20,891 nt of DNA from CAZTHM01 sp041946825 (GTDB taxonomy: Bacteria; Acidobacteriota; Terriglobia; UBA7540). A program made the translations under genes and the position numbers. Under the pieces are notes generated by a model. That model was not told the origin of the DNA, did not search any database, and saw nothing but the letters and a program-made list of their open reading frames with translations. Location: contig JBHGBD010000047.1 of assembly GCA_041946825.1 (NCBI GenBank), positions 1-20,891 on the forward strand. Direction: 5' to 3'. Positions 1-7,947 of the stretch are shown here, piece by piece (the first letter of the stretch is position 1; each line of letters starts with the position of its first letter).

Positions 1-50
1 AAAGAGTGGATTCTCACAGCTGTCGTGGCTCTTCGAAACTTGGTCGGCAC
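1..50 (+). repeat. Left copy of a perfect 50-bp inverted repeat
   Basis: Bases 1-50 are the exact reverse complement of 18192-18241 (position n pairs with 18242-n). The match stops at base 51, where the left copy reads G and the right copy T. The window begins inside the repeat, so it may extend further left. The right copy has one more A in the same run before it enters the spacer after the recombinase stop codon. The repeat could be the inner edge of a mobile-element copy lying mostly outside the window, or one terminal repeat of a large cassette. Confidence 0.93.
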
Positions 51-96
51 GGAGGATGGCCGAGAACTGACCCTGAAGTTGGTACAGGAGAGTTGA
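1..96 (+). CDS. Possible 3' end of an unrecognised gene, truncated by the window edge
   Basis: Reading from base 1 there is an open frame of 31 codons beginning KEWILTAVVALRNLVGT and ending in TGA at 94-96. The first 16 codons lie in the 50-bp repeat, so the copy at 18241 (minus strand) encodes the same peptide but with a different tail, stopping at 18161. I do not recognise the family. The open frame may be chance in a short GC-rich stretch, since nucleotide identity alone explains the shared peptide. If real, it is the C-terminus of a gene carried by the repeated element. Confidence 0.2.
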   Translation, partial: KEWILTAVVALRNLVGTEDGRELTLKLVQES

Positions 97-101
97 CCCG
101 C

Positions 102-1064
102 TCAGGCCGCAAAAGCTTCTTCCATGCCAGCAACAGAAGAGCTCAATCCGGTCAGATTCGTGCGGCCATTTTCACTGAACTGGCCGCGCATGAAACGTAG
201 CATCTCGTCTACGATCCTTGGAAACCGAGGGCTGTCAGGAATCGCGACGCCTATCTCCCGCGTCAACGGCGTTCCCTTGATATGCAGCGCATGGAGAGAC
301 TTCTGGTACGCCGAGCCGAAGATCTCACTAGCGGGAAGAATCGTGGCCCCGACCCCCGCCACTACCATCATCTGCATCGCATCCTCACTACTCGACTCGA
401 TGGCAATCTCCGGGCGGAATCCCTGGGTCTTGAAGAAATCATCGAGGTGAGGGCGAAGGCGTGCCGTCCGATCATAGAGTACAAACCGAAGTCTCCGTAA
501 TTCGACCGGAGCTATTACCCGCTTCGCCGCCAGTGGATGATCGTTGCGCACCACAACAAGCATTTCTTCAGTAAGAAGGGGTTCGGTTCGAAGTCCCGGG
601 GCACTAATCGGAAACGTCACGATTCCGATGTCCAGGACGCTGCTCTTGAGATGCTCAAGAATATCGGCGGTCGTTCCATTTAGAATGGCTACATGAAGCC
701 CCGGAAATTCGTCGCGGAGCCGACGTAAACCTGGCAAGAGGCGGGAGGTAAGCTGGTGTCCACCGCCAACGCCGATGTGAATCTCGCCGGTTGGTTCCCC
801 AGTCAGAGTCGAAACCGTCATCCGCAGCGTCTGCACCTCACGCATGATGCGCTTTGCAGACTCCTCGACGGCCTTTCCCGCTTCCGTAATGCGGACTTTC
901 TGGTTTCTCGAACGAAGGAATACTCTGGCTCCCAGTTCCTCTTCCAGCTGCCGGATCTGCTGGCTGACGGAGGGTTGAGCAACATGCAGCATCAACGCTG
1001 CCCTCGAGAAGCTCAGACTGCCTGCTATCGCCTTAAAGACTTCAAGCTGCCTAAGAGTCACCAT
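102..1064 (-). CDS. LysR-family transcriptional regulator
   Basis: A 320-residue protein of usual LysR length. It starts with the canonical winged helix-turn-helix (MVTLRQLEVF, then SFSRAALMLHVAQPSVSQQI, then LEEELGARVF, residues about 1-60). A linker helix and a two-lobed effector-binding domain of the type-2 periplasmic-binding fold follow (about 90-300). I chose the ATG at 1064 over the one at 1082 because AGGAGG lies eight bases before it and the protein then starts at the normal LysR position. The start overlaps the stop of the upstream propeller-protein gene (1051-1053) by 14 bases, with the ribosome-binding site inside that gene, so the two are likely co-transcribed and translationally coupled. 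It presumably controls the left arm or the whole cluster in response to a small-molecule ligand that cannot be named. Confidence 0.93.
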   Translation of the reverse strand: MVTLRQLEVFKAIAGSLSFSRAALMLHVAQPSVSQQIRQLEEELGARVFLRSRNQKVRITEAGKAVEESAKRIMREVQTLRMTVSTLTGEPTGEIHIGVGGGHQLTSRLLPGLRRLRDEFPGLHVAILNGTTADILEHLKSSVLDIGIVTFPISAPGLRTEPLLTEEMLVVVRNDHPLAAKRVIAPVELRRLRFVLYDRTARLRPHLDDFFKTQGFRPEIAIESSSEDAMQMMVVAGVGATILPASEIFGSAYQKSLHALHIKGTPLTREIGVAIPDSPRFPRIVDEMLRFMRGQFSENGRTNLTGLSSSVAGMEEAFAA

Positions 1065-3318
1065 GCAGCAAACCTCCTGCATTTCCTGTTGCCGTGCCCA
1101 CCGCCTGGCGCGAGGTATCAGTTCCCTGGGTATAAGCCGTATCGTTCCCTTTTCGGTGTTTTAGCCATCTGGGAAGAGGAACTTCTGTCCGATAGTTAGA
1201 CTCATTGTAGAGATTGTGGCGTAGTGGAGCGTAGATTCGCTCACCCGAGAAGGGCCGATCCTGCGTGTAAATCCACACGCGCTCCTGATCCCATAGAATC
1301 ACTTCGTCGCGCGGGTCTCCAGTAACGTCGGTTACATATGCGCACAGGTCGGGATGCCCATCGTCTGGAAACATCACCACACGCCGCAGATTCCCATCAA
1401 TCATGCCCCCCTCCCGAACATTTCCGGAAAGGAGGGCAAACTCCTGCCCGTCTCCACGCCAGTTCACCGGCAGCAGCCGGCTGCCACAATGGATTGGTTC
1501 CTCTTGCGCGAGAATATCGCCGTCAGCATTTAATAACGTCACAATCCCAGGGTTATCCCAGAAACTTATAATTATATACTGAAGCCCCGGCAAGTCAGGC
1601 CGATACTTGCCGACACTCGCCAATTGCGCGTGACCCAGTCGAAGTTGCTTGAGAATGTTTCCGCTGCGATCAAACATCAGAAAACCTTCATCGCCCCCGG
1701 CGGCGTATATTCTGGGACCGGACCTTGTATCACCGCTTAAGTTGCCCATCACAATAGAATCGGCGTGATCTCTGAAGTCCGTATCGCGGCTCCAGAGTTG
1801 GCGGCCCGTATGATCCCAGAGGGAATAGCCGATTGCGATCTCATCGCGCCCGTCATCATCGGCGTCGAAGGGGTAGGGGAAGTGCCCCGTCTGGCCGTGC
1901 CCCTCCCATAACAGTTCGAGCTGGTTATCAAAAATCCAGAAATTCTCGTAGCGATCCTTGACCAGGATTTCGTGCCGTCCCTTGTTCCCCGAAAGGTTGA
2001 AAAACGCCAAGCAGTCGCCGTTTTCACGCTCGTAAGGGCGCAAGGCGGTTTCGTAGTCCGTGCTCTTGCTGAAGGGTGCTCGCGGCATCCAAACCCAGCG
2101 CCGGACTTTCCCTGTATCTCCCTCTAGAATTTGTAGCTTGAAGTCGCGCACAAGCACGACTTCATTCCTGCCGTCTCCATCGACATCGTGAATCTGAAAC
2201 GGGGTGTCATTGGTCAGCAGACCGTTTCTAGGATCAGGACGCCCTGATTGCCAAAGGACCCTTCCGTCCAGGGTCACTGCGGTGAGACAGCTGATTTGGT
2301 CGTGTCGATCGTCGCGTTCCCGCTGAATGCTCTGGGCAATCAGCATGTCGATTGTGCCGTCACCGTCCAGGTCACCAAAACGCGCGTTCCGCCCGGCACC
2401 GAAACCTGAGGTGGAGAATTTCCTCCATAACTTGAGCTGGGGATTCCCCTTTTGTAGCTTCGCCAATTCGGCCTGCCTTTGGCGGATGCGTCCTCCGATT
2501 CGTTGTCTTGACGCCTGGGGAGCCGAAACGCGAAAATCTTGAAATCGGGCCGGGATGTCGGCTGTCACGCCCGCCTTACCTCTCACAATTTCTTCATCCT
2601 TGGCCTCGAGAAGCAACCTATCGTCAACGTAGGCCCGGATTCTGGGACCATCATTCTCAACCTTTAGGGCATAGTACCTTGTGGTGTCATAGGCGAACTC
2701 GTGGACTCCAAGTTCACGCCACTCCCCCCGCCGGGAAGTCCTGTCGATCGGTCGGCGTGCAGCCAAACGGACTTTGTTGCCCCCGGTGAGGCCGAACGAG
2801 TAGTAATGCCTGTTCGTGTGGTAGCGAAAGACGACGCCAGCAAGGTGCGCAAACGAAAGCGGCTTCACGTTCACTTCGACGGTATAGTCACTCCATTCAG
2901 CATCTCCGGTTATGAACAGTGGACTCACTCCAGCCGACGGGTCATTCACCATGTGCTGTTCCAGGTACGACTTACCCTCTTCGTCTCCCACAATCCAAGA
3001 GTCCAATTGACAAATGGCGTTGGCCCACGGCCCTAAAGGTACGCCCCGATCCGAGAGGTAGTGATACGCCTGAATCGACGCCTTGGCGTCCCTGAGCGGG
3101 CGCGAGAGCCAGCCTGTGGGGAAACCCGAGAAATCATCACTAAAGAGAATGTCAGCGGATTGCGTGGTCGAAGCTTCTGCGCCGAGGTCTTGACTGTCAA
3201 GGAGCATTGAAATCTCGTCTTGTGCCCCGGCCGACTTGGCCTTCGCGGAAGCAAATACGATTGAAACAGCCGCTCCAGCAGCCGCCCATCCTCGCTTCAG
3301 GAAACTCCGTCTGTGCAT
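1051..3318 (-). CDS. Tat-exported LamG-like + FG-GAP/VCBS propeller protein
   Basis: A 755-residue protein. The ATG at 3318 is preferred over 3348 because GGAG lies six bases upstream and it places the twin-arginine motif (HRRSFLKRG) at residues 2-10, before a hydrophobic stretch ending near AGAQ. Residues about 57-270 start with ILFSDDFSG and have the look of a concanavalin-like sheet domain (LamG or 3-keto-disaccharide-hydrolase/DUF1080 type; for example DYTVEVNVKP, GVVFRYH, KVENDGPRIRAYVDD). Residues about 300-750 hold FG-GAP-like blades with calcium-loop motifs such as GDLDGDGTIDM, HDVDGDGRNEVV and FDADDDGRDEIA. Such propellers occur in rhamnogalacturonan lyases and surface-binding proteins, but I see no clear catalytic signature. 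It is probably an extracytoplasmic carbohydrate-binding or carbohydrate-cleaving protein. Its 3' end overlaps the LysR gene. Confidence 0.85.
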   Translation of the reverse strand: MHRRSFLKRGWAAAGAAVSIVFASAKAKSAGAQDEISMLLDSQDLGAEASTTQSADILFSDDFSGFPTGWLSRPLRDAKASIQAYHYLSDRGVPLGPWANAICQLDSWIVGDEEGKSYLEQHMVNDPSAGVSPLFITGDAEWSDYTVEVNVKPLSFAHLAGVVFRYHTNRHYYSFGLTGGNKVRLAARRPIDRTSRRGEWRELGVHEFAYDTTRYYALKVENDGPRIRAYVDDRLLLEAKDEEIVRGKAGVTADIPARFQDFRVSAPQASRQRIGGRIRQRQAELAKLQKGNPQLKLWRKFSTSGFGAGRNARFGDLDGDGTIDMLIAQSIQRERDDRHDQISCLTAVTLDGRVLWQSGRPDPRNGLLTNDTPFQIHDVDGDGRNEVVLVRDFKLQILEGDTGKVRRWVWMPRAPFSKSTDYETALRPYERENGDCLAFFNLSGNKGRHEILVKDRYENFWIFDNQLELLWEGHGQTGHFPYPFDADDDGRDEIAIGYSLWDHTGRQLWSRDTDFRDHADSIVMGNLSGDTRSGPRIYAAGGDEGFLMFDRSGNILKQLRLGHAQLASVGKYRPDLPGLQYIIISFWDNPGIVTLLNADGDILAQEEPIHCGSRLLPVNWRGDGQEFALLSGNVREGGMIDGNLRRVVMFPDDGHPDLCAYVTDVTGDPRDEVILWDQERVWIYTQDRPFSGERIYAPLRHNLYNESNYRTEVPLPRWLKHRKGNDTAYTQGTDTSRQAVGTATGNAGGLLHGDS

Positions 3319-3653
3319 AGCCTGCTCCACGTTACACCGCGGGCACACCGGCTTCCTTCAGTCTCATCTCGGCTTTCTCGGACTCCAGATCCTCGGGTGG
3401 AACCAGGTCGTCCTCATGATTCGCTTTGGATCAGACAGCGCGCATTCTGGCGCGAGATCTGGTTAATACTTTAGCCTTCCGAAGCTCATTCAGCAGTTCT
3501 GTGCGCGTTCATCTGGAACGCTACCAGGAGAGGGAGAAACAAATCCATCACTTTGTTTTATCCGTCCAGCGTCCGAAAAGTTGAAATTCAGTTCGGTCGT
3601 TTTCGTCTGACCCTCCTCTACAAAACAGGCCTAACGGAACGGGGGATGATCAA
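3319..3653. other. Intergenic region between two leftward genes
   Basis: There is no convincing gene here. The frames that are open read through the neighbouring genes and lack a ribosome-binding site. Just downstream of the aldo/keto-reductase-like stop codon is a short dyad, ATGATCAATCAT (3646-3657 region), without a T tract. The leader of the propeller-protein gene must lie here, but I could not pick a promoter with confidence. Confidence 0.5.
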
Positions 3654-4568
3654 TCATGAGGTGGGGCTGAGAATTTGTCGGACGCGGTCGCAGTTCTCCT
3701 TCACTTCGTCCTTATAGCGAGGGTACATGCCAACAATCACGCAGTCCTTCGGCTTGATGCTCTCGAAAGCTGCCCTGAAGGCGCCATCAATCTCCTCTGA
3801 GGAATCGGTTAGGCGACCTGCGGCCAGGATCTTGAACAAAAAACACGTCTTCTGGGTCTGACGGGCGACGGCATAGGCCCGGGGAGGATCGCTTTCGAGG
3901 TACACTTCCTTCGGAGAAACAGGCATGACTCCGAGGAGCTTGCGGACCTCCTCGCGCGTCCGCGTGCGATTGTAGGCGCATAGAAGATAGAAGTCCACGT
4001 CCCATCCCCGCTCTTCAACATATTCGACCACCTCTGGTTTGTGGGTCCCTACACCAACCAGGACTCCGGTTTGACGGAGTTTCTTTGTGTATTCCTGCAC
4101 TTCGTGCATTTTGCCTTGGCGGAAAAGAACGTCCGTCGCTTCCCCATGGTGGTACATCGCAATCGGCGGGAGGGTCTTCATAACCTTTTCAACGGGGGTC
4201 TTGGCGAAGTTCACCGCAATAAGATGCATTCCTCCGTTGGCGGCACGGTACCGCTTCAGGTCCGACACGCTCCGGTCGTGATAGCTGAACTGGTAGCTAT
4301 TGATGCCGTTCTGCTCGCATTGACGAAGGGTTTGGCAGACGCGATCGGGAGTGTTCCATTCGCGCATCGTTTCATCGAGCAGACCATTGAAGTGGGAGTA
4401 TCCATAGAATTGGTTGCTGCCGATGATCAGACGGCTGATTTCGTACTTCCCAAAGAGGACTTTGGGGAGTGAATTTGGGATACTCGCCTGCACAGCGGAG
4501 AGCGGCCGGGCAGCTAAGGTCACTGCCAAACTGGCAGAAGTCTGGAGAAACGCGCGCCTGTTGCTCAT
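3654..4568 (-). CDS. Tat-exported aldo/keto-reductase-like TIM-barrel protein
   Basis: A 304-residue protein starting MSNRRAFLQTSASLAV, a twin-arginine signal followed by a short hydrophobic segment. The ATG at 4568 has a G-rich ribosome-binding stretch (GGGGGG) ten bases upstream. The body resembles the aldo/keto reductase barrel: ISRLIIGSNQF near residue 44, a strand with MYHHGEATDVL, then LRQTGVLVGVGTHKPEVVEY, which matches the GxxxxxGVSxHxPE region of the family, and FLFKILAAGRL late in the protein. I cannot point to the usual Asp-Tyr-Lys-His tetrad, so NAD(P)H-dependent redox activity is uncertain. Export by Tat would fit a protein that folds, perhaps with a cofactor, before secretion. 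It lies between the MBL-fold and propeller genes, with long gaps on both sides. Confidence 0.75.
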   Translation of the reverse strand: MSNRRAFLQTSASLAVTLAARPLSAVQASIPNSLPKVLFGKYEISRLIIGSNQFYGYSHFNGLLDETMREWNTPDRVCQTLRQCEQNGINSYQFSYHDRSVSDLKRYRAANGGMHLIAVNFAKTPVEKVMKTLPPIAMYHHGEATDVLFRQGKMHEVQEYTKKLRQTGVLVGVGTHKPEVVEYVEERGWDVDFYLLCAYNRTRTREEVRKLLGVMPVSPKEVYLESDPPRAYAVARQTQKTCFLFKILAAGRLTDSSEEIDGAFRAAFESIKPKDCVIVGMYPRYKDEVKENCDRVRQILSPTS

Positions 4569-5275
4569 GTTGAGTAGACCCCCCTATCGCATGAAGTGCC
4601 ATCCAACGCCGTGCTCTGTCTCAAGAGCTCACCAGCGTGAACTCACGAGCAAATGGGCTTCCAAACGAATTCATTGGGACGGAGGCAGCAAATCCTTCAG
4701 ACAGATTGGCAGCGCAGAGCTCCCGGGAATGTGCCATGCGCGATACTCAGATGGGGAAATTCGGGCTTTCGCTCCCTTTGGAAAATATGCCGGAGGGAGC
4801 GCCTCCATCCTGCCATCCCACCGGCTTCCGCGCTCGCCATGCGAATCGCGTCTGGTGCACCTTACGACCGAGTGCGTTCGAACCGAAGGACAGAAACCAT
4901 GTCTGGTAGGATGATGCGCGAGCTCTTGACTGCATATAGTCAGAGAAAAATATGACTGTTCTCCCAATCCAGCCTAGCTGCGCATCGCTTCTCCGGTCGT
5001 CGGGGCGATTGTCTAAATATTTAATCTCGAAGGCATGATGTACGTACGTCGTTGGTTTCCCACCTTGGCCGTGTTTGGATGCGCGCCTTTTTCCACAGTA
5101 TCAACCGGGCCGCCTCTCGGATAGTCACATCGTCGTTTCTTGAGAGTGGTCGGGGCAGCTACCGAATTTGAGAAGTTCAGGCCCAGCTTCTTGCGACAAT
5201 ACTGACCTGAAAGATCCCCCGAGCCCTAATTGGCCGTCCACGCAGGCTTGGAGTGTTCGTACACGCTCGCAATCC
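4569..5275. other. Long intergenic region (about 700 bp) without a convincing gene
   Basis: Several frames are open around 4630-4960 on both strands, but they are mutually overlapping, lack ribosome-binding sites and do not resemble protein families. An AT-rich stretch (TAAATATTTAA, about 5014-5024) and the dyad near 4927 lie in the part that could hold the promoter of the aldo/keto-reductase-like gene. Directly below the MBL-fold stop codon is an imperfect GAGTGT/ACACGCTC hairpin (about 5251-5268) with no T run, so termination there is doubtful. Confidence 0.5.
4927..4942. promoter_or_regulatory. Dyad TGACT-N6-AGTCA, candidate operator
   Basis: TGACTGCATATAGTCA is a perfect 5-bp dyad around an AT-rich centre, and the half TGACTG recurs ten bases downstream (TATGACTGTT). 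It lies about 360 bases upstream of the leftward aldo/keto-reductase-like gene in an otherwise featureless region. It could be a regulator site, but a dyad of this size can also arise by chance. Confidence 0.2.
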
Positions 5276-7270
5276 TTAAGCAGAGGGCCGAACGTCCACA
5301 ACTCCTTCCGCAATCTGGCCACGATAATGTTTGTCAACCGTGATATCAGCGGCGATAGCCAGACGGGATCGCGACCTGGCCCAGTTCGCAGGGACCGTCA
5401 CCGTGAATATCCCTCTGCCCTCCGTATTCCCTGGCACATTCAGAATTAGCACTTCAGGAATGACTTTCCATCCCGCGGGAAGCACCAATGCAGCCTCCAA
5501 ATCCATCGATCTTGACCGGTAGTTTCTCACACGCAGTTCAATCATTGAGGCTACTCCTGCACTCGCTTGAAGCTGATAAGGGTAGAGGCGAACCCAACTG
5601 GGGTCTAATCCAAAATTGCAGTCAGGATCGGCAATAACTTCCCTAAAATACTGTTGCTGATCCAAGAGCCGGCGCTCCAAATCCTTCAAGCCCTCATCTG
5701 TGACAGGAAAAGGTTTGCCGTGGCCAGGAGCTATGATGTCAGGCTGGTGTTCGAGAATCGTCTGAACGGAGTGTAGGTGGCTGTCGTACTTCACCCAATT
5801 GCGGAAAATTAGATTGTATCGCAATCGATGTGGAGGATCGTTATCGCGGAAGAGGGCATCACCCGTGAATGCCACACGGGCCCCGTCCACTTCCACGAAC
5901 ATCGCCATCTGGTATTCGGTGTGACCGGGGGAATGGCATATCTCGAATTCATAGCCTTCCCACTGAAAGATCTCGCCTTCGCGAAACACGCGGTCCACTC
6001 TGATCGGCTCAGGAAGAATACATCCCAGGTTGTTCCCCCGCGGGTTCTCGAGGACATCCTTCATGTTCTCGAAGCACCAGATCTTTGTCCCGTAATGCCG
6101 GACTAAATGGGGAAAGCCATTCACGTGGTCGTCGTGTACGTGGCTAGGTATCGCGATATCAATGGATTTTAGTCCGTAATGGGCCTTGAGTTCCGGAATG
6201 GTGTGCTCTACAAAGCGCATCCGATCGTCGCCGGCTGCTCCGACGAGGAATTCCTTGCAGAAATTCCAGCTTGGGGAGCCATAATCTACGAAGAGTGCCC
6301 TGCCACTGTCGCTGATGATGGCGTAAAAGCTCGAGTTCGTCTGGCACGACCCGATCAGATGAGGCGTGACGGGGAAGGGCCTGTTTTCGACGGTAAGCTC
6401 CGTCCCCGGTGCATAGGACCTCACCCAGTCTTTCAACTTGTTGATGAGGCCTGCAATTCCTGCCTCGGGGTTGGAAAAGGGTTCGCCGTGCGACGGACAG
6501 ATTAGTTCAGGGCCCAGCTCGCGAAGTCGCGTTAATGAGAATATGGCGAAGTCCGCCCCATCTGTACTTTTGTATTCGTATTGTAGTTCATATAGGTTCA
6601 GGGTTTTGCCGGGAGAGTGGATCAAATCACCTGTAAAGGCGACCCTCCTCAGGTCCACCGTGCCTATGAAGCTGATCGAGCCAAGCGTATGTCCAGGCGT
6701 GGGGTATATCAGCAATTCATAAGGGCCCCATTGAACGGTATCGTAGTCATGCAACACTTCGGCCACGGGGATGTTATGGGTGATCGTGAAGAAATCGTTC
6801 CGAACTTCATACTGATGGAAGACTCGCCGATTGCGCCAGAAGTTCTCTGCATCCTCAAACAGGTGTCGCTCATGAAGAGGGACGCGGATCGGGATCCGCG
6901 CGCGAACCGCCCGTTCATCGCCTTGGCATTGGTCACGATGATGATGCGTATGCAGAATTCCCTCAATCGTGCTTACGCCGATCCCGCCAAGGAGATCCAA
7001 AACATGTCCCGACCCAAAATCAATCAGCAGAGCTCGATCACCATCTTTCAGAACGTAGACGTTGCACGTGTCACGCAGGAGGAAGAGGTTGGGCGACAGC
7101 TGACTGAGTCCAGCTTGCGGCAAGAAGTGAACTGGATGTTCCGTATGCCCAGGTTGTTCAAGGGACGAGGGCAAGGCTAAGGTCACAGGCGTCACCAAGC
7201 CTCCTCCTGTCCCTTTGATGAAATCACGGCGGGTCATCGGGCCCGGGTTCAAACCCTCGGGATTCTTCAT
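5276..7270 (-). CDS. Tat-exported tandem metallo-beta-lactamase-fold protein
   Basis: A 664-residue protein. The ATG at 7270 is preferred over 7291 because AGGAGG lies just upstream. MTRRDFIKGTGGG at residues 12-24 is a twin-arginine signal. Two complete MBL-fold domains follow. Domain 1 (about 55-280) has the zinc motif as HHHRDQ (109-114), then GH194, D215 and H261. Domain 2 (about 305-535) has HVHDDH (377-382), then GH450, D471 and H517. In domain 1 the last His of HxHxDH is Gln, so its zinc site is altered. Residues about 565-664 look like an Ig-like NEW3/NPCBM-associated domain (ALVLPAGWKV, GIFTVTVPANW). The family covers hydrolases acting on lactones, esters, sulfates and phosphates; the substrate is unknown. 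It is the first leftward gene from the central intergenic region, divergent from the receptor. Confidence 0.88.
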   Translation of the reverse strand: MKNPEGLNPGPMTRRDFIKGTGGGLVTPVTLALPSSLEQPGHTEHPVHFLPQAGLSQLSPNLFLLRDTCNVYVLKDGDRALLIDFGSGHVLDLLGGIGVSTIEGILHTHHHRDQCQGDERAVRARIPIRVPLHERHLFEDAENFWRNRRVFHQYEVRNDFFTITHNIPVAEVLHDYDTVQWGPYELLIYPTPGHTLGSISFIGTVDLRRVAFTGDLIHSPGKTLNLYELQYEYKSTDGADFAIFSLTRLRELGPELICPSHGEPFSNPEAGIAGLINKLKDWVRSYAPGTELTVENRPFPVTPHLIGSCQTNSSFYAIISDSGRALFVDYGSPSWNFCKEFLVGAAGDDRMRFVEHTIPELKAHYGLKSIDIAIPSHVHDDHVNGFPHLVRHYGTKIWCFENMKDVLENPRGNNLGCILPEPIRVDRVFREGEIFQWEGYEFEICHSPGHTEYQMAMFVEVDGARVAFTGDALFRDNDPPHRLRYNLIFRNWVKYDSHLHSVQTILEHQPDIIAPGHGKPFPVTDEGLKDLERRLLDQQQYFREVIADPDCNFGLDPSWVRLYPYQLQASAGVASMIELRVRNYRSRSMDLEAALVLPAGWKVIPEVLILNVPGNTEGRGIFTVTVPANWARSRSRLAIAADITVDKHYRGQIAEGVVDVRPSA

Positions 7271-7947
7271 GCTCCTCCTCACAGTCTGCACAAACGCCGT
7301 CTCGATAGGTCAAGCGTGAATGCGGTGACGTCGCTCATTTGGGTGCGTCTTCTCGGTCTCCCCCGAGCCGCAACAAGGATCCGCAATATGACCTCTTAGG
7401 GGGTTTGTTCCAGCGCCTGTGAAAGGAACGGCGTCACAGTCTGGGGGCTCTTAGACTTGCATGAAGGGGGCGCAACAGGTCCTGCGTAAACCGCCCAAGT
7501 CGCGGGCTTCAGCATTATCGACGCCGTGGCCAGTGTCACGCCTGCCAGGCTGGCCGTCCGGTGCTTGAAATCGTGGCCCGCGATTGGGGATATGTTCATA
7601 GGAACAAGCCTCCGGAGATTGCGGAATACATTCCTGCAATTAAGCGCCCGATCCTGCCGCCTTACGAAGGAACTCGCGACCTAACCTCGGTTAAGGCAGG
7701 TCAAGACCCCTCCGGCTTTTGGCACCAGCGACGGGAAGCCGTCCAAACTGGGTCGGTAATCGTGTCTGATAGGGTGAACCTATCAAGATGATTTGAACAT
7801 ATTATTTGAAAACCGAAACCTTCCCTCTCATGATCCCAGTCGTTTAGAGACATGTGGATTTCCACGTGCTGTGGAATCCGACCGCAGGCCGCTATTGAGG
7901 AGCTACTCATACTCAGACGCCGGGCAAAGGGAAAAGGAGAGGTCAAA
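7271..7947. other. Central divergent intergenic region
   Basis: This 677-bp stretch separates the two transcriptional arms. It holds a dyad at 7768-7784, a -10-like TATTAT at 7800-7805, and the receptor's ribosome-binding site. A single GATAGG half-site, the same as the dyad arm, lies at 7304-7309 close to the MBL-fold gene. Two short open frames (7396-7599 minus, 7561-7791 plus) have no ribosome-binding site or recognisable protein character, and I do not call them genes. The length suggests an elaborate control region or a decayed gene. Confidence 0.6.
7768..7784. promoter_or_regulatory. Dyad GATAGG-N5-CCTATC, candidate LysR-type operator
   Basis: GATAGGGTGAACCTATC is a perfect 6-bp inverted repeat with a five-base centre. 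It contains T-N11-A (T7770, A7782), the spacing typical of LysR boxes. It ends about 15 bases before TATTAT (7800-7805), a fair -10 hexamer for the receptor gene, so the dyad would overlap the -35 region, where an activator or repressor would act. With two LysR genes in the cluster this is the best operator candidate in the window. Confidence 0.4.

Noticed and set aside
4637..4967. Three overlapping open frames on both strands upstream of the aldo/keto-reductase-like gene
   Set aside because: They overlap each other in several frames, which points to GC-driven openness rather than coding.
7396..7791. Short open frames in the central intergenic region
   Set aside because: There is no ribosome-binding site, and the two frames overlap on opposite strands without family resemblance.
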